DNA from: Anaerolineaceae bacterium
GTDB lineage: Bacteria > Chloroflexota > Anaerolineae > Anaerolineales > Anaerolineaceae
NCBI GenBank assembly: GCA_011620445.1
Contig: WOZB01000256.1
Coordinates: 1-14,241, forward strand
DNA: 14,241 bases
Reading direction: 5' to 3'
Shown here: positions 7,709 through 14,190 of the stretch, in pieces
How positions within the stretch are numbered: the first letter of the stretch is position 1
Layout: every line of letters starts with the position of its first letter
The notes under the pieces: generated by a model
Seen by the model: the letters and a program-made list of their open reading frames with translations, nothing else
Told to the model about the DNA's origin: nothing
Databases searched by the model: none
Program-made: the position numbers and the translations under genes

Positions 7709-8413
7709 ATGTCACGCAAACGGGTTGGTTTAAGCCCAAGGCACCAAAAAATCCTCCGCTTTCTTGAAGAGTTTATCTCTGAGAAAGGCTACCCCCCTTC
7801 CATTCGCGAGATCTGTGACCATACCCAGATCAGCTCAACTTCTCTGGTTAATTACTACCTCAATCAGCTGGAAGAAATGGGCTTTATCGAGCGCGGCTCC
7901 AACGTTTCCCGCGGGATCAATCTACTCAAATCCCTGACCGGTAATTTCAGCCATTCGTTAAAGGATGCTGCTAATAGTCTCAATGACTTGATTTCCATTC
8001 CACTGGTCGGCAACATTGTCGCCGGCGAACCTATGCCTGTGCCAAATTCTGACTTTTCTTACTATGATCCTGATTCAGGGATCGAAATTGCGCGAACTTT
8101 GTTACCCAAACTTGACGCCGCAGATCAACTTTATGCCCTGCGTGTGCATGGCGACTCGATGATTGATGCCATGGTGAACGATGGTGATATCGTGGTCATG
8201 AAAAAGGTCAACCAGGCCCGCAACGGCGAGATGGTTGCCATCTGGCTGAATGACAAGGAAGAAACGACACTCAAGTACTTCTACCTTGAACACGGTAAAG
8301 TACGCTTGCAGCCGGCTAACCCCACCATGAAGCCCATCATCATAGACAACCCCAAAACGGTTGAAGTTCAGGGTAAAGTGGTTCTGGTCATCCGCCAGGT
8401 CAGCCAAAAGTAA
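7709..8413 (+). CDS. lexA: LexA repressor, SOS response regulator
   Basis: LexA represses DNA-damage genes and destroys itself when activated RecA appears. The 234-residue protein has an N-terminal winged helix (about 6-72: LSPRHQKILRFLEEFISEKGYPPSIREI, then the recognition-helix region QISSTSLVNYYLNQLEEMGFIER), a linker, and an S24 autopeptidase domain (about 96-230). The cleavage site is Ala105-Gly106 in NIVAGEP. The nucleophile is Ser150 in VHGDSMIDA and the general base Lys189 in TTLKYF, so it should be cleavable. It is slightly longer than E. coli LexA (202 residues), mainly in the linker and around residues 112-135. The start is secure: ATG with AAGGGAG about 5 nt upstream, behind an SOS-controlled promoter. 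Downstream, its 3' end is echoed by a decayed copy. Confidence 0.96.
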   Translation: MSRKRVGLSPRHQKILRFLEEFISEKGYPPSIREICDHTQISSTSLVNYYLNQLEEMGFIERGSNVSRGINLLKSLTGNFSHSLKDAANSLNDLISIPLVGNIVAGEPMPVPNSDFSYYDPDSGIEIARTLLPKLDAADQLYALRVHGDSMIDAMVNDGDIVVMKKVNQARNGEMVAIWLNDKEETTLKYFYLEHGKVRLQPANPTMKPIIIDNPKTVEVQGKVVLVIRQVSQK

Positions 8414-8450
8414 ACGCAAAATCCGCAGAACTTCTCAAGGATCAGAAGAT

Positions 8451-8893
8451 ATGCACCTTTCTGAGTTTTTGGTATTAACCAAACAAGCAACTTACGCCAA
8501 TACGTCGGCTTCCAGTGCCAAACTTGAGGATGGCAGTAAGTAGTTGACCTTTACGAGTGGCTATTTTTCGTATCGCGACCGCTACCTGGGTGAGCGGGCT
8601 TTTTTAGGTGAGGAAATCGTGTTCGAGGACGGCCACGCAGCCTGGGGGATGAGCTACTGTGGCATTAGCCTGACCAAAAAACCCAGCCAAGCTAAATTTG
8701 GCACCTTTCTAAAATCCGCCTTAAGCTAAGTGAATGAAGAGATCCCATTCCGCGATCCTCGAACTCACGAGATTTTGAATACCATAACCAAGCTGAAGGA
8801 GCTGTTAATTCTATAAGCCGCCACGAAGAGATCTTTTTCAAGGGCAATCAGGTTTATTACCTGCATTATCATGGCGGTATGATCAATGAGTAA
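8451..8893 (+). pseudogene. DUF5680-type gene, broken by two stops and a frameshift
   Basis: Reading from ATG 8451 gives MHLSEFLVLTKQATYA...LEDGSK, a TAG at 8541-8543, then in the same frame GYFSYRDRYLGERAFLGEEI...WGMSYCG, a TAA at 8727-8729, and VNEEIPFRDPRTH. Near 8770 the reading must change frame, continuing as DFEYHNQAEG and EEIFFKGNQVYYLHYHGGMI to the TAA at 8891-8893. The assembled product of about 145 residues follows, from start to finish, the pattern I know for DUF5680 proteins (FYSYRD...GEE.V...PIWGM.Y.G, then VY.L.YHGG). Function is unknown in that family. Three independent lesions make this a pseudogene rather than a sequencing slip. It sits 37 nt after lexA and shares no visible promoter of its own. 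Confidence 0.75.
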
Positions 8894-9003
8894 ACCTTTC
8901 CTCAGCACCCTCCTGCGCACAACGGTAAGTCTGAAGTATTCTTATCCGTCAAACCGCACTGCATTCCTTTCAAACGGTTCAGGCCTCACCTTCTACGATG
9001 TAA

Positions 9004-9069
9004 AAAACAGAAATGGTCGAGGTCCAGGGTAAATCAGTGCTGGTCATACGTTAGCTCACCCAAAAGTAA
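9004..9069 (+). pseudogene. Remnant of a second lexA 3' end
   Basis: The frame through 9013-9069 reads MVEVQGKSVLVIR, a TAG at 9052, then LTQK and TAA. The end of the intact LexA is TVEVQGKVVLVIRQVSQK. Over the last 18 codons including the stop I count 42 of 54 identical bases, with most differences at third codon positions, and the TAG replaces the Gln codon CAG. Similarity continues past the stop: both copies have TAAAC, a CGCAA-rich stretch and CTCAAGG..CAG. No convincing lexA sequence could be followed upstream of about 9004. This is a relic of a duplicated or replaced lexA end, not an active gene. Confidence 0.7.
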
Positions 9070-9103
9070 ACTCTCAACGCAAGAATCCTCAAGGGACAGT
9101 TCC

Positions 9104-9131
9104 AAAATGCCAGAGTGAAGCCTGGCATTTT
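9104..9131 (+). terminator. Intrinsic-type terminator hairpin
   Basis: AAAATGCCAG (9104-9113) pairs perfectly with CTGGCATTTT (9122-9131) across an 8-nt loop, a 10-bp stem whose 3' arm ends in TTTT. It lies 34 nt after the lexA-like remnant and would end transcription coming from lexA. The symmetry would also allow some action on the other strand. Beyond it, 9132-9283 shows only a short TGCCA/TGGCA inverted repeat and no coding signal. Confidence 0.6.
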
Positions 9132-9283
9132 AACATTGAAACCTTGTCTTGCTTTGCGTCACATGTCAGCAGTCTGCCAATCTGATCTGGCAAACAAATT
9201 GGTCATCAAGTCAAATCCAGTAGCCAGCAAAATCAAGTAATTAGTTATAGTTTTTGATTGCCAAAATTTCTGCCATTGGATAT

Positions 9284-10573
9284 TCACAACACATAATCAG
9301 AAATACAGTCGTACCAGTGAACGTAAGTAAGCCCGTTGACCAGCCAATGTTCATTTTTTGGAAGTTTTTCACTCCAATTCGCCTGGCCTTGCTTTACATT
9401 CCAATTATCCTGGTTGAAGCGCCGCCAGAGAACTGTGCGCCCGTTACGATCAATGAATTGTTCTGTGGCGATTCCTTCATTGTAGGTTTCAAAATCGACA
9501 AGGCAAATTGTTTCATATTCTTTGCCGTTAATTTCAACCAGATAGCTACCCACCACATCCATCACTTGCGATCTGCTCTCTGTTGTAAACTTATTCCCAT
9601 TTCTGGCAATGATGCCTTTTGGCCTCAGATTGGTCTGGTTACCACAATTGTCTTCACCAAAGCCCCAGTTGGGGTAAAAGTCATCCCCATCCAGGAATGT
9701 AAAAAGTTTCTTGACACCATTCTCTACATGGGTTTCTGCGAGGATGCGGCAGTGCGTTTCAGTTAATTGCGCTACTAGATTACGTTGGCGGTATCCGCCC
9801 GGGTCTTTTTCTTCCTCGCTTACCAGGTGTTCATCGGTTTCAATCTCCACCCCTTCCACACCGTGAATTTGTGCCCTGCAAGTCACTTTAAGCTCCATCC
9901 ATGTGCTCAATTTTCGGCCTGGGTAGTCGTAGAAACCCCAGGTGAGCTTTTCTCCCATTCGTGGAATGATAAACCATCCCATTAGTTCTTCCCATTTCAC
10001 TTCAAAAGGTTGTTGATCCAGCTTCTTGATTTTGTAAGCTGGCAGGACTTCGGGCAATTCGTAATCTTTCATTTCTCCATCCTTTGTTTCTTTGAGATAG
10101 GCTATCCTAAAACTCTCTCGGGCAGTAAACAGACGACTTTTAACTGTTCCTTCAGGAATATCCAGAATATTGGCGATTTCAAAAACTGATTTTTGCCTGA
10201 AGTAATAGAGAAATAGAATCTGCTTTTCATTTTCATGCAAGTTAGCTACAGTTTCTCTGACGACCAGTTGTTCAATCAAGCCAATGCGGCTCTGTGCAGG
10301 AATGCTCTCAACCATATCGTCCCAAGCAATTTCAAGCGTCTTCGCCTTCTGCCTGTAAAAGTCATGACACACATTCGCAGCGATGCGCAGGATCCAGGCT
10401 TTGAACATGGCCTTGTTTCGTAAATTCTTAAAGTTCTGGAAAGCAATAAGACAGACCTGACCAAAAACATCCTCAGCATCAGTGCATGTAGGCAGACGAT
10501 AATTCACAAATCGAATCAAAGCGTTTTTGCATTCAGCTAGAAGATCTTCAAAACTCTGATGTTCCGCTGTCAA
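9284..10573 (-). CDS. ECF-type sigma-70 factor with large C-terminal domain
   Basis: An RNA polymerase sigma factor that probably switches on a small regulon in response to a signal. Sigma region 2 spans about 8-78 (YRLPTCTDAEDVFGQVCLIAFQNF, then FKAWILRIAANVCHDFYRQ) and region 4 about 100-160 (LHENEKQILFLYYFRQKSVFEIANIL, PEGTVKSRLFTAR). Unlike a normal ECF factor of about 170-200 residues, it continues for some 265 residues to 429. The extension has no membrane segment, is rich in Trp (10 between 194 and 420) and acidic residues, and has motifs such as WEELMGWFIIPRMGEKLTWGF (194-214). I recall similar extended sigma factors in Firmicutes but no named function. No anti-sigma gene adjoins it. 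The TTG start is chosen because AAAGGAGTG precedes it at good spacing. It is transcribed separately from rplL, which has its own terminator. Confidence 0.87.
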   Translation of the reverse strand: MTAEHQSFEDLLAECKNALIRFVNYRLPTCTDAEDVFGQVCLIAFQNFKNLRNKAMFKAWILRIAANVCHDFYRQKAKTLEIAWDDMVESIPAQSRIGLIEQLVVRETVANLHENEKQILFLYYFRQKSVFEIANILDIPEGTVKSRLFTARESFRIAYLKETKDGEMKDYELPEVLPAYKIKKLDQQPFEVKWEELMGWFIIPRMGEKLTWGFYDYPGRKLSTWMELKVTCRAQIHGVEGVEIETDEHLVSEEEKDPGGYRQRNLVAQLTETHCRILAETHVENGVKKLFTFLDGDDFYPNWGFGEDNCGNQTNLRPKGIIARNGNKFTTESRSQVMDVVGSYLVEINGKEYETICLVDFETYNEGIATEQFIDRNGRTVLWRRFNQDNWNVKQGQANWSEKLPKNEHWLVNGLTYVHWYDCISDYVL

Positions 10574-10604
10574 TCTTCACTCCTTTTGATCAATTCACTT
10601 TTCA

Positions 10605-10610
10605 ATTATA
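10605..10610 (-). promoter_or_regulatory. Candidate -10 box for the sigma factor gene
   Basis: A perfect TATAAT on the minus strand lies 31 nt before the TTG start, between the rplL terminator and the gene. No good -35 box is found 16-18 nt upstream, so this may be a weak promoter or depend on another factor. Confidence 0.35.
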
Positions 10611-10663
10611 AAGACGGAAAATCACTGAGCTCAGTTCATTAGCCAAAAAATTCTTATTAAATC

Positions 10664-10691
10664 AAAAAAGCCTCCCGATGGGCGGCTTTTT
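10664..10691 (-). terminator. Intrinsic terminator after rplL
   Basis: On the minus strand AAAAAGCC and CCC pair with GGG and GGCTTTTT around a 3-nt ATC loop, with one G/A mismatch, and six T residues close the structure. It begins 18 nt after the rplL stop and should end the ribosomal protein operon. Confidence 0.9.
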
Positions 10692-10709
10692 GAGGTCTCG
10701 TGAAGAAAT

Positions 10710-11087
10710 TTACTCGAGTACGACTTCGGCGCCAGCTTCGACGAGCTTGGCTTTGGCATCGTTGGCAACATCCTTGGAAACATTCTCAAGGACGTGGGCA
10801 CCAGCGGTTTCGGCCATGGTTTTGGCTTCCACGAGGCCGAGGGAAGTGAGTTGGCGAATGACCTTAATGACATCGATTTTCTTGGGGCCGGTGGCCTTGA
10901 GAACAACGGTGAATTCGGTTTTTTCTTCAACTTCTTCGACGACGGCAGCGGCAGCGGGGCCAGCGGCCATAGCTACAGGTGCAGCAGCGGAAACGCCCCA
11001 TTTTTCTTCGAGGTCTTTGACAAGTTCAGCAGCTTCCAAAACGGAAAGTTTGCTCAGTTCTTCAACAAGTTTTACTAAATCAGCCAT
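10710..11087 (-). CDS. rplL: 50S ribosomal protein L7/L12
   Basis: The multi-copy stalk protein that recruits and activates translational GTPases on the 50S subunit. At 125 residues it has the usual plan: an N-terminal dimerisation helix pair (1-32, [29 protein letters not shown]), an Ala/Pro/Gly-rich hinge (33-52) and a C-terminal globular domain from about 56 ([27 protein letters not shown]...GLVEAK). The C-terminal part differs from the common form GLKEAKDLV but keeps the fold-defining residues. The ATG at 11087 has TAGGAGAT about 6 nt upstream. It follows rplJ by 71 nt and is the last gene of the operon, ending just before a strong terminator. rpoB, the usual next gene, is absent. Confidence 0.97.
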   Translation of the reverse strand: MADLVKLVEELSKLSVLEAAELVKDLEEKWGVSAAAPVAMAAGPAAAAVVEEVEEKTEFTVVLKATGPKKIDVIKVIRQLTSLGLVEAKTMAETAGAHVLENVSKDVANDAKAKLVEAGAEVVLE

Positions 11088-11158
11088 TTCTATCTCCTAA
11101 ATTATTTTATTGCTTTCAATTTTTTCCGCCCTCACATTTTGTGAAAGCGCTTGATTTC

Positions 11159-11689
11159 TTATGCAGCTTCTGGCTGCTTTTCAGAATTTGCCTTGATGAC
11201 CGCAGCCAAACCACGAGCGGGTTCAGCCAGGGTGCGCACAAGCTTGCTTGCAGGGGTCTGCAGCAGACCAAGGAAGGTCGCGCGCATGACGGGCAAAGTG
11301 GGCAGGTCGGCAAGGTCTTTAACTTGCTTGACACTCAAGTCCTTCTTGTCGAGGTATCCACCGCGTACTGCGAATGCCTGATTACTCTTGATGATTTCAG
11401 CCAGGCCTTTGGCAACAGAGGGGGCATCTTCGAATGCGAAGACGACCACGTTGTTGTTTTCCCAGAATCCTGGTTCAGTTTTGTAACCTTTGTTTTCCAG
11501 GGCCTTGGCGAAAATACGGTTCTTGACGACGTGCAAAGCACCATCTGCCTCACGTAAGCGTGCACGGGCTGCATTGACTGCAGGCATGTGCATTTTGCTG
11601 TATGAAAGCACAAAGACAGCTTTGCTGGTTTCCAGCCATTTTTCATATTGCTGGAGCATTAATTCTTTTTCATTCTTTGTAAAAGCCAA
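11159..11689 (-). CDS. rplJ: 50S ribosomal protein L10
   Basis: L10 anchors L7/L12 dimers to 23S rRNA at the base of the ribosomal stalk. The 176-residue sequence shows the family pattern: MAFTKNEKELMLQQYEKWL, then VLSYSKMHMPAVNAARARLRE, VVKNRIFAKAL and the middle FAVRGGYLDKKDLSVKQVKDLADLPTL. Its C-terminal helix (after about 130) binds the L7/L12 N-termini. The start is TTG at 11689, supported by an excellent Shine-Dalgarno AAGGAGGT about 9 nt upstream and by alignment with L10 N-termini. A 261-nt structured leader with an attenuator hairpin separates it from rplA, so L10 (with L7/L12) probably controls its own synthesis there. Confidence 0.96.
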   Translation of the reverse strand: MAFTKNEKELMLQQYEKWLETSKAVFVLSYSKMHMPAVNAARARLREADGALHVVKNRIFAKALENKGYKTEPGFWENNNVVVFAFEDAPSVAKGLAEIIKSNQAFAVRGGYLDKKDLSVKQVKDLADLPTLPVMRATFLGLLQTPASKLVRTLAEPARGLAAVIKANSEKQPEAA

Positions 11690-11940
11690 TTTCTACTACC
11701 TCCTTCCGGTAGAATTAAAAAATCTCTTTCCGTTTTTCCCGCGAAAAGAGATTCGAAATAACTTCAATTATGCTCTGAAGCTTCTGAACCTCCACCTCGG
11801 CGGGAAATTGAGCCATTAACGGCACCAGCTTTCTTAAGTGAAGACTTAAGTATTCAATTGTAGCCCGCTAAGTGTACTACAGAACCACTCGTTGGGGTAA
11901 AACCTGGTTAATATACCGGGCTGAGCCAGTCAGCTTCACC
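11690..11940 (-). promoter_or_regulatory. L10 leader RNA upstream of rplJ
   Basis: This 250-nt gene-free stretch before rplJ is full of pairable segments on the minus strand. A long-range stem AGCCCG/CGGGCT (11917-11922 with 11862-11867) encloses an AACCA/TGGTT stem. A perfect hairpin CTTAAGT-CTTC-ACTTAAG follows at 11833-11850, then a terminator-like hairpin (11717-11753). The position and the final terminator match the L10 leader class known from Bacillus, where the L10(L12)4 complex binds the mRNA and promotes premature termination. I did not identify the kink-turn. Confidence 0.65.
11717..11753 (-). terminator. Attenuator hairpin in the rplJ leader
   Basis: On the minus strand AATCTCTTT plus TCG pairs with CGG plus AAAGAGATT (12 bp with one T-G pair) around a 9-nt loop, followed directly by T residues (six in a row from the end of the stem). 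It stands 27 nt before the rplJ start codon, so it must be conditional for rplJ and rplL to be made. Confidence 0.75.
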
Positions 11941-11950
11941 CGAACTTAAC

Positions 11951-12673
11951 TTATTTTTCGACAGCGTCCATACCCAGAGCAGTGTTAACATCCACTTTGA
12001 TGCCGGGGCCCATGGTGGAAGAAATAACCAGCTTCTTGATGTAGATACCCTTGGAACCGCTCGGGCGGGCCTTGCGGATAGCGCCCAGCAATGCAGCAAA
12101 GTTTTCGAACAGGGAGTCAGCCGGGAAGGACATCTTGCCAATCGGCACATGGATATTCGCAGTCTTATCCAGACGGAATTCCACACGACCAGCTTTGGCA
12201 ATCCGGATGGCGTCGGCAATGTCGCCGGGTTGCACAACGGTTCCGGCTTTAGGGTTTGGCATCAGGTTGCGGGGGCCCAGAACGCGGCCCAAACGGCCAA
12301 CCTTGCCCATCATATCCATCGTACCAACTGCCACGTCAAAATCAGTATAGCCACCAGCGACGCGGTTGATATCCTCATCGGTTTCGGCGACAAAATCAGC
12401 GCCGGCTTCGCGGGCTGCTTTAGCAGCGTCACCCTGGGCAAAGACCAGAACGCGGACGGTCTTACCCAAACCGTTAGGCAGCACAACCACATCACGCAGT
12501 TGCTGGTCAGCCTGGCGGGGGTCAAGACCGGTACGCATGTGCACTTCTACGGTCTCGTCAAATTTAGCGAAGTGAACTTCCTTTAAAAGTTCAAGTGCTT
12601 CTTTCGGGCTGTAAAGCTTTAAGTTGTCAATTTTTTTGACGGCGTTAACATAATTTTTCCCGTGTTGGGTCAT
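11951..12673 (-). CDS. rplA: 50S ribosomal protein L1
   Basis: L1 forms the mobile L1 stalk that helps release deacylated tRNA from the E site, and in many bacteria represses its own mRNA. The 240-residue protein is full length: a family start [50 protein letters not shown] (39-72), and the signature [21 protein letters not shown] (126-146). The C-terminus carries [22 protein letters not shown]. The ATG at 12673 has AAGGAGAT about 5 nt upstream. It lies 47 nt after rplK, and this gap holds a hairpin resembling the L1-binding site of 23S rRNA. Confidence 0.98.
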   Translation of the reverse strand: MTQHGKNYVNAVKKIDNLKLYSPKEALELLKEVHFAKFDETVEVHMRTGLDPRQADQQLRDVVVLPNGLGKTVRVLVFAQGDAAKAAREAGADFVAETDEDINRVAGGYTDFDVAVGTMDMMGKVGRLGRVLGPRNLMPNPKAGTVVQPGDIADAIRIAKAGRVEFRLDKTANIHVPIGKMSFPADSLFENFAALLGAIRKARPSGSKGIYIKKLVISSTMGPGIKVDVNTALGMDAVEK

Positions 12674-12680
12674 AGTATCT

Positions 12681-12715
12681 CCTTGTGGTGCAAGCGGGCA
12701 AGAGCCCTCCCACGA
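12681..12715 (-). promoter_or_regulatory. L1-stalk-like mRNA hairpin before rplA
   Basis: On the minus strand GTGG (12710-12713) pairs with CCAC (12685-12688). Inside, GGGC pairs with GCCC around a 4-nt loop (12696-12707), leaving an asymmetric internal loop GA/GCTTGCA. The Shine-Dalgarno site AAGGAG follows straight after the outer stem. GTGGGAG...ACCAC is the pattern of the L1-binding stalk of 23S rRNA. This suggests translational repression by L1. Confidence 0.65.
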
Positions 12716-12720
12716 TCTGA

Positions 12721-13149
12721 TTATTTATCGACGACGGTGATGCCCATATTGCGGGCGGTGCCTTCAATCTGCCGCATTGCTCCTTCAATATCCAGAGCAT
12801 TCATATCTTTCATTTTGGCTTCAGCAATCTCACGTACCTGGGCACGGGTGACGCTGCCAACTTTGACAGTCTGCGGAGTGGCAGATCCCTTGTCCACACC
12901 GGCAGCTTTTTTGAGCATGACCCCAGCGGGAGAGGATTTGAGCTCGAATTTGAAGGACCCATCCATGAAGATAGTAATTTCCGCAGGAATAATTTCGCCA
13001 AGCATTTGTTGGGTGCGGGCGTTGTATTCCTTACAGAAAGCCATGATGTTGACACCATGGGGTGCGAGGGCAGGACCAATCGGCGGGGCTGGATTGGCTT
13101 TGCCGGCCGTGATCTGTAGACGAATTACTGCTTTTACTTTCTTTGCCAT
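12721..13149 (-). CDS. rplK: 50S ribosomal protein L11
   Basis: L11 binds the GTPase-associated centre of 23S rRNA, at the base of the L7/L12 stalk. The 142-residue protein matches the family along its whole length: an N-terminal domain with [32 protein letters not shown] (12-43) and [22 protein letters not shown], then the C-terminal RNA-binding domain with [23 protein letters not shown] and [10 protein letters not shown]. The ATG at 13149 has AAAGGAGA about 5 nt upstream. It follows nusG by 66 nt and precedes rplA. A second L1-stalk-like hairpin sits just before its Shine-Dalgarno site, the location of the known L1 operator in the E. coli L11 operon. Confidence 0.98.
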   Translation of the reverse strand: MAKKVKAVIRLQITAGKANPAPPIGPALAPHGVNIMAFCKEYNARTQQMLGEIIPAEITIFMDGSFKFELKSSPAGVMLKKAAGVDKGSATPQTVKVGSVTRAQVREIAEAKMKDMNALDIEGAMRQIEGTARNMGITVVDK

Positions 13150-13156
13150 AGTTCTC

Positions 13157-13195
13157 CTTTGTGGTATTAGCGGGTTGTTTTCAACCCTCCCACGA
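13157..13195 (-). promoter_or_regulatory. L1-stalk-like mRNA hairpin before rplK
   Basis: On the minus strand GTGG (13190-13193) pairs with CCAC (13161-13164). The inner stem is GGGTTG/CAACCC (13172-13187) with an AAAA loop, and the internal loop is GA/GCTAATA. The flanks GTGGGAG and ATACCAC match the L1-binding stalk of 23S rRNA as I remember it. Layout and spacing to the AAAGGAG site equal those of the copy before rplA, while the inner stem differs and compensates. Confidence 0.72.
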
Positions 13196-13215
13196 ATATC
13201 CGGATTGTTCCGGTT

Positions 13216-13908
13216 TTATGCTTTTTCCACCTGGAGGAAGTCGAGTTCCACCGGGGTTTCACGCCCAAAGAAATTCACCATAACGCGAATCTTGGAACGT
13301 TCCATATTTATTTCAGCGACAGTGCCGCGGAAATCGTTGAAGGGACCATCCACAATGCGCACACGGTCGCCAGCGTGAAAGCTCACTTTATAGGTCGGTG
13401 CTTCATCTTCCATGCGTTTCAGGATGGACTGTACCTCTTCAGGGCGCAGAGGGGTTGGCTCGTCACCCATTCCAACAAAACCAGTGACGCCGGGTGTGTT
13501 GCGCACAACAAACCAGGATTCTTCACTGAGGATCAGGTTAACCAACACATAGCCAGGGAAGACGTGGCGCTCAACAGTGCGGCGCTTGCCGTCGCGAACT
13601 TCAATTTCTTCCTGCGTAGGAATGACGACATCGAAGATTTGATCTTTCATATTCATCGTCTCGATGCGCTGTTCAAGATTTTTACGGACCTTGTTCTCGT
13701 AACCGGAATAGCAATGGATCACGTACCACTGACGGTTTTCGTCACCGGTGCCAGTATTACGCGAACTGCTTGCTCCAACTTCGTTTGGAACTTCAGCTTT
13801 AGGCGTTGCGACCCGAGGCATGTCTGAAGAAGCGCTTTCGACAGCTTTATTGAGTTCCTCTGGGGAAGCCTCTATTTCTTCTTCTTGAGTTACTTTCTTC
13901 TTGGCCAC
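13216..13908 (-). CDS. nusG: Transcription antitermination/elongation factor NusG
   Basis: NusG binds RNA polymerase, changes pausing and links transcription to Rho or the ribosome. The NGN domain occupies about 59-170 (QWYVIHCYSGYENKVRKNLEQRI, IPTQEEIEVRDGKRRTVERHVFPGYVLV, VRNTPGVTGFVG) and the KOW domain 177-228 (FHAGDRVRIVDGPFNDFRGTVAEI, ETPVELDF). At 230 residues it is longer than the common 175-190 because of a 58-residue N-terminal extension rich in Glu, Ser, Thr and Pro, which looks disordered. The start is GTG at 13908, with only a weak GAGAG Shine-Dalgarno site. A later start is possible, but the whole extension stays in frame without a stop. It lies 19 nt after secE, so both are co-transcribed. 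Confidence 0.96.
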   Translation of the reverse strand: MAKKKVTQEEEIEASPEELNKAVESASSDMPRVATPKAEVPNEVGASSSRNTGTGDENRQWYVIHCYSGYENKVRKNLEQRIETMNMKDQIFDVVIPTQEEIEVRDGKRRTVERHVFPGYVLVNLILSEESWFVVRNTPGVTGFVGMGDEPTPLRPEEVQSILKRMEDEAPTYKVSFHAGDRVRIVDGPFNDFRGTVAEINMERSKIRVMVNFFGRETPVELDFLQVEKA

Positions 13909-13927
13909 AAGCCACTCTCTCTATTAA

Positions 13928-14143
13928 TTATAGACTGACCAAAATGTTGATCAGTTTGGAGAAGACAAAATCCATCAGACCTAGGATAATTGCCATGATG
14001 ACCGTAATCACCAGCACCACCCTGGTCAAGGCGATGGCTTCGGGTAATGTCGGCCAGGTCACCTTGCGGAGTTCGCCAACAGTCTCTCGCCACCAGCGGG
14101 AAATTCCTTGAAAAATATTGCTTTTCTTTTCGCTTTGTGCCAT
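13928..14143 (-). CDS. secE: Preprotein translocase subunit SecE
   Basis: SecE clamps SecY in the Sec translocon of the inner membrane. The chosen 71-residue form starts at the ATG at 14143 (MAQSEKKSNIFQGI). It has the conserved cytoplasmic amphipathic helix with WWRETVGELRKVTWPTLPEA, then one transmembrane helix (VVLVITVIMAIILGLMDFVF) and a short tail, the usual single-span short SecE. An in-frame ATG at 14179 would add 12 residues, but CGGAGA about 8 nt before 14143 and the family length favour the shorter start. It stands between tRNA-Trp and nusG, the common bacterial arrangement. Confidence 0.93.
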   Translation of the reverse strand: MAQSEKKSNIFQGISRWWRETVGELRKVTWPTLPEAIALTRVVLVITVIMAIILGLMDFVFSKLINILVSL

Positions 14144-14190
14144 CAATTTTCTCCGTTTGACTTTACTCAACAAACGCATTAATAAATCAA

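Noticed and set aside
8451..8893. Recoding of TAG or TAA as sense codons in the DUF5680-type gene
   Set aside because: Intact genes here end normally with TAA or TGA, and a frameshift is also present, so decay explains the stops better.
8886..9032. A 48-codon open frame (MSKPFLSTLL...) after the DUF5680-type pseudogene
   Set aside because: It has no Shine-Dalgarno site and no recognisable family, and it overlaps the lexA remnant in another frame. It is probably a chance frame.
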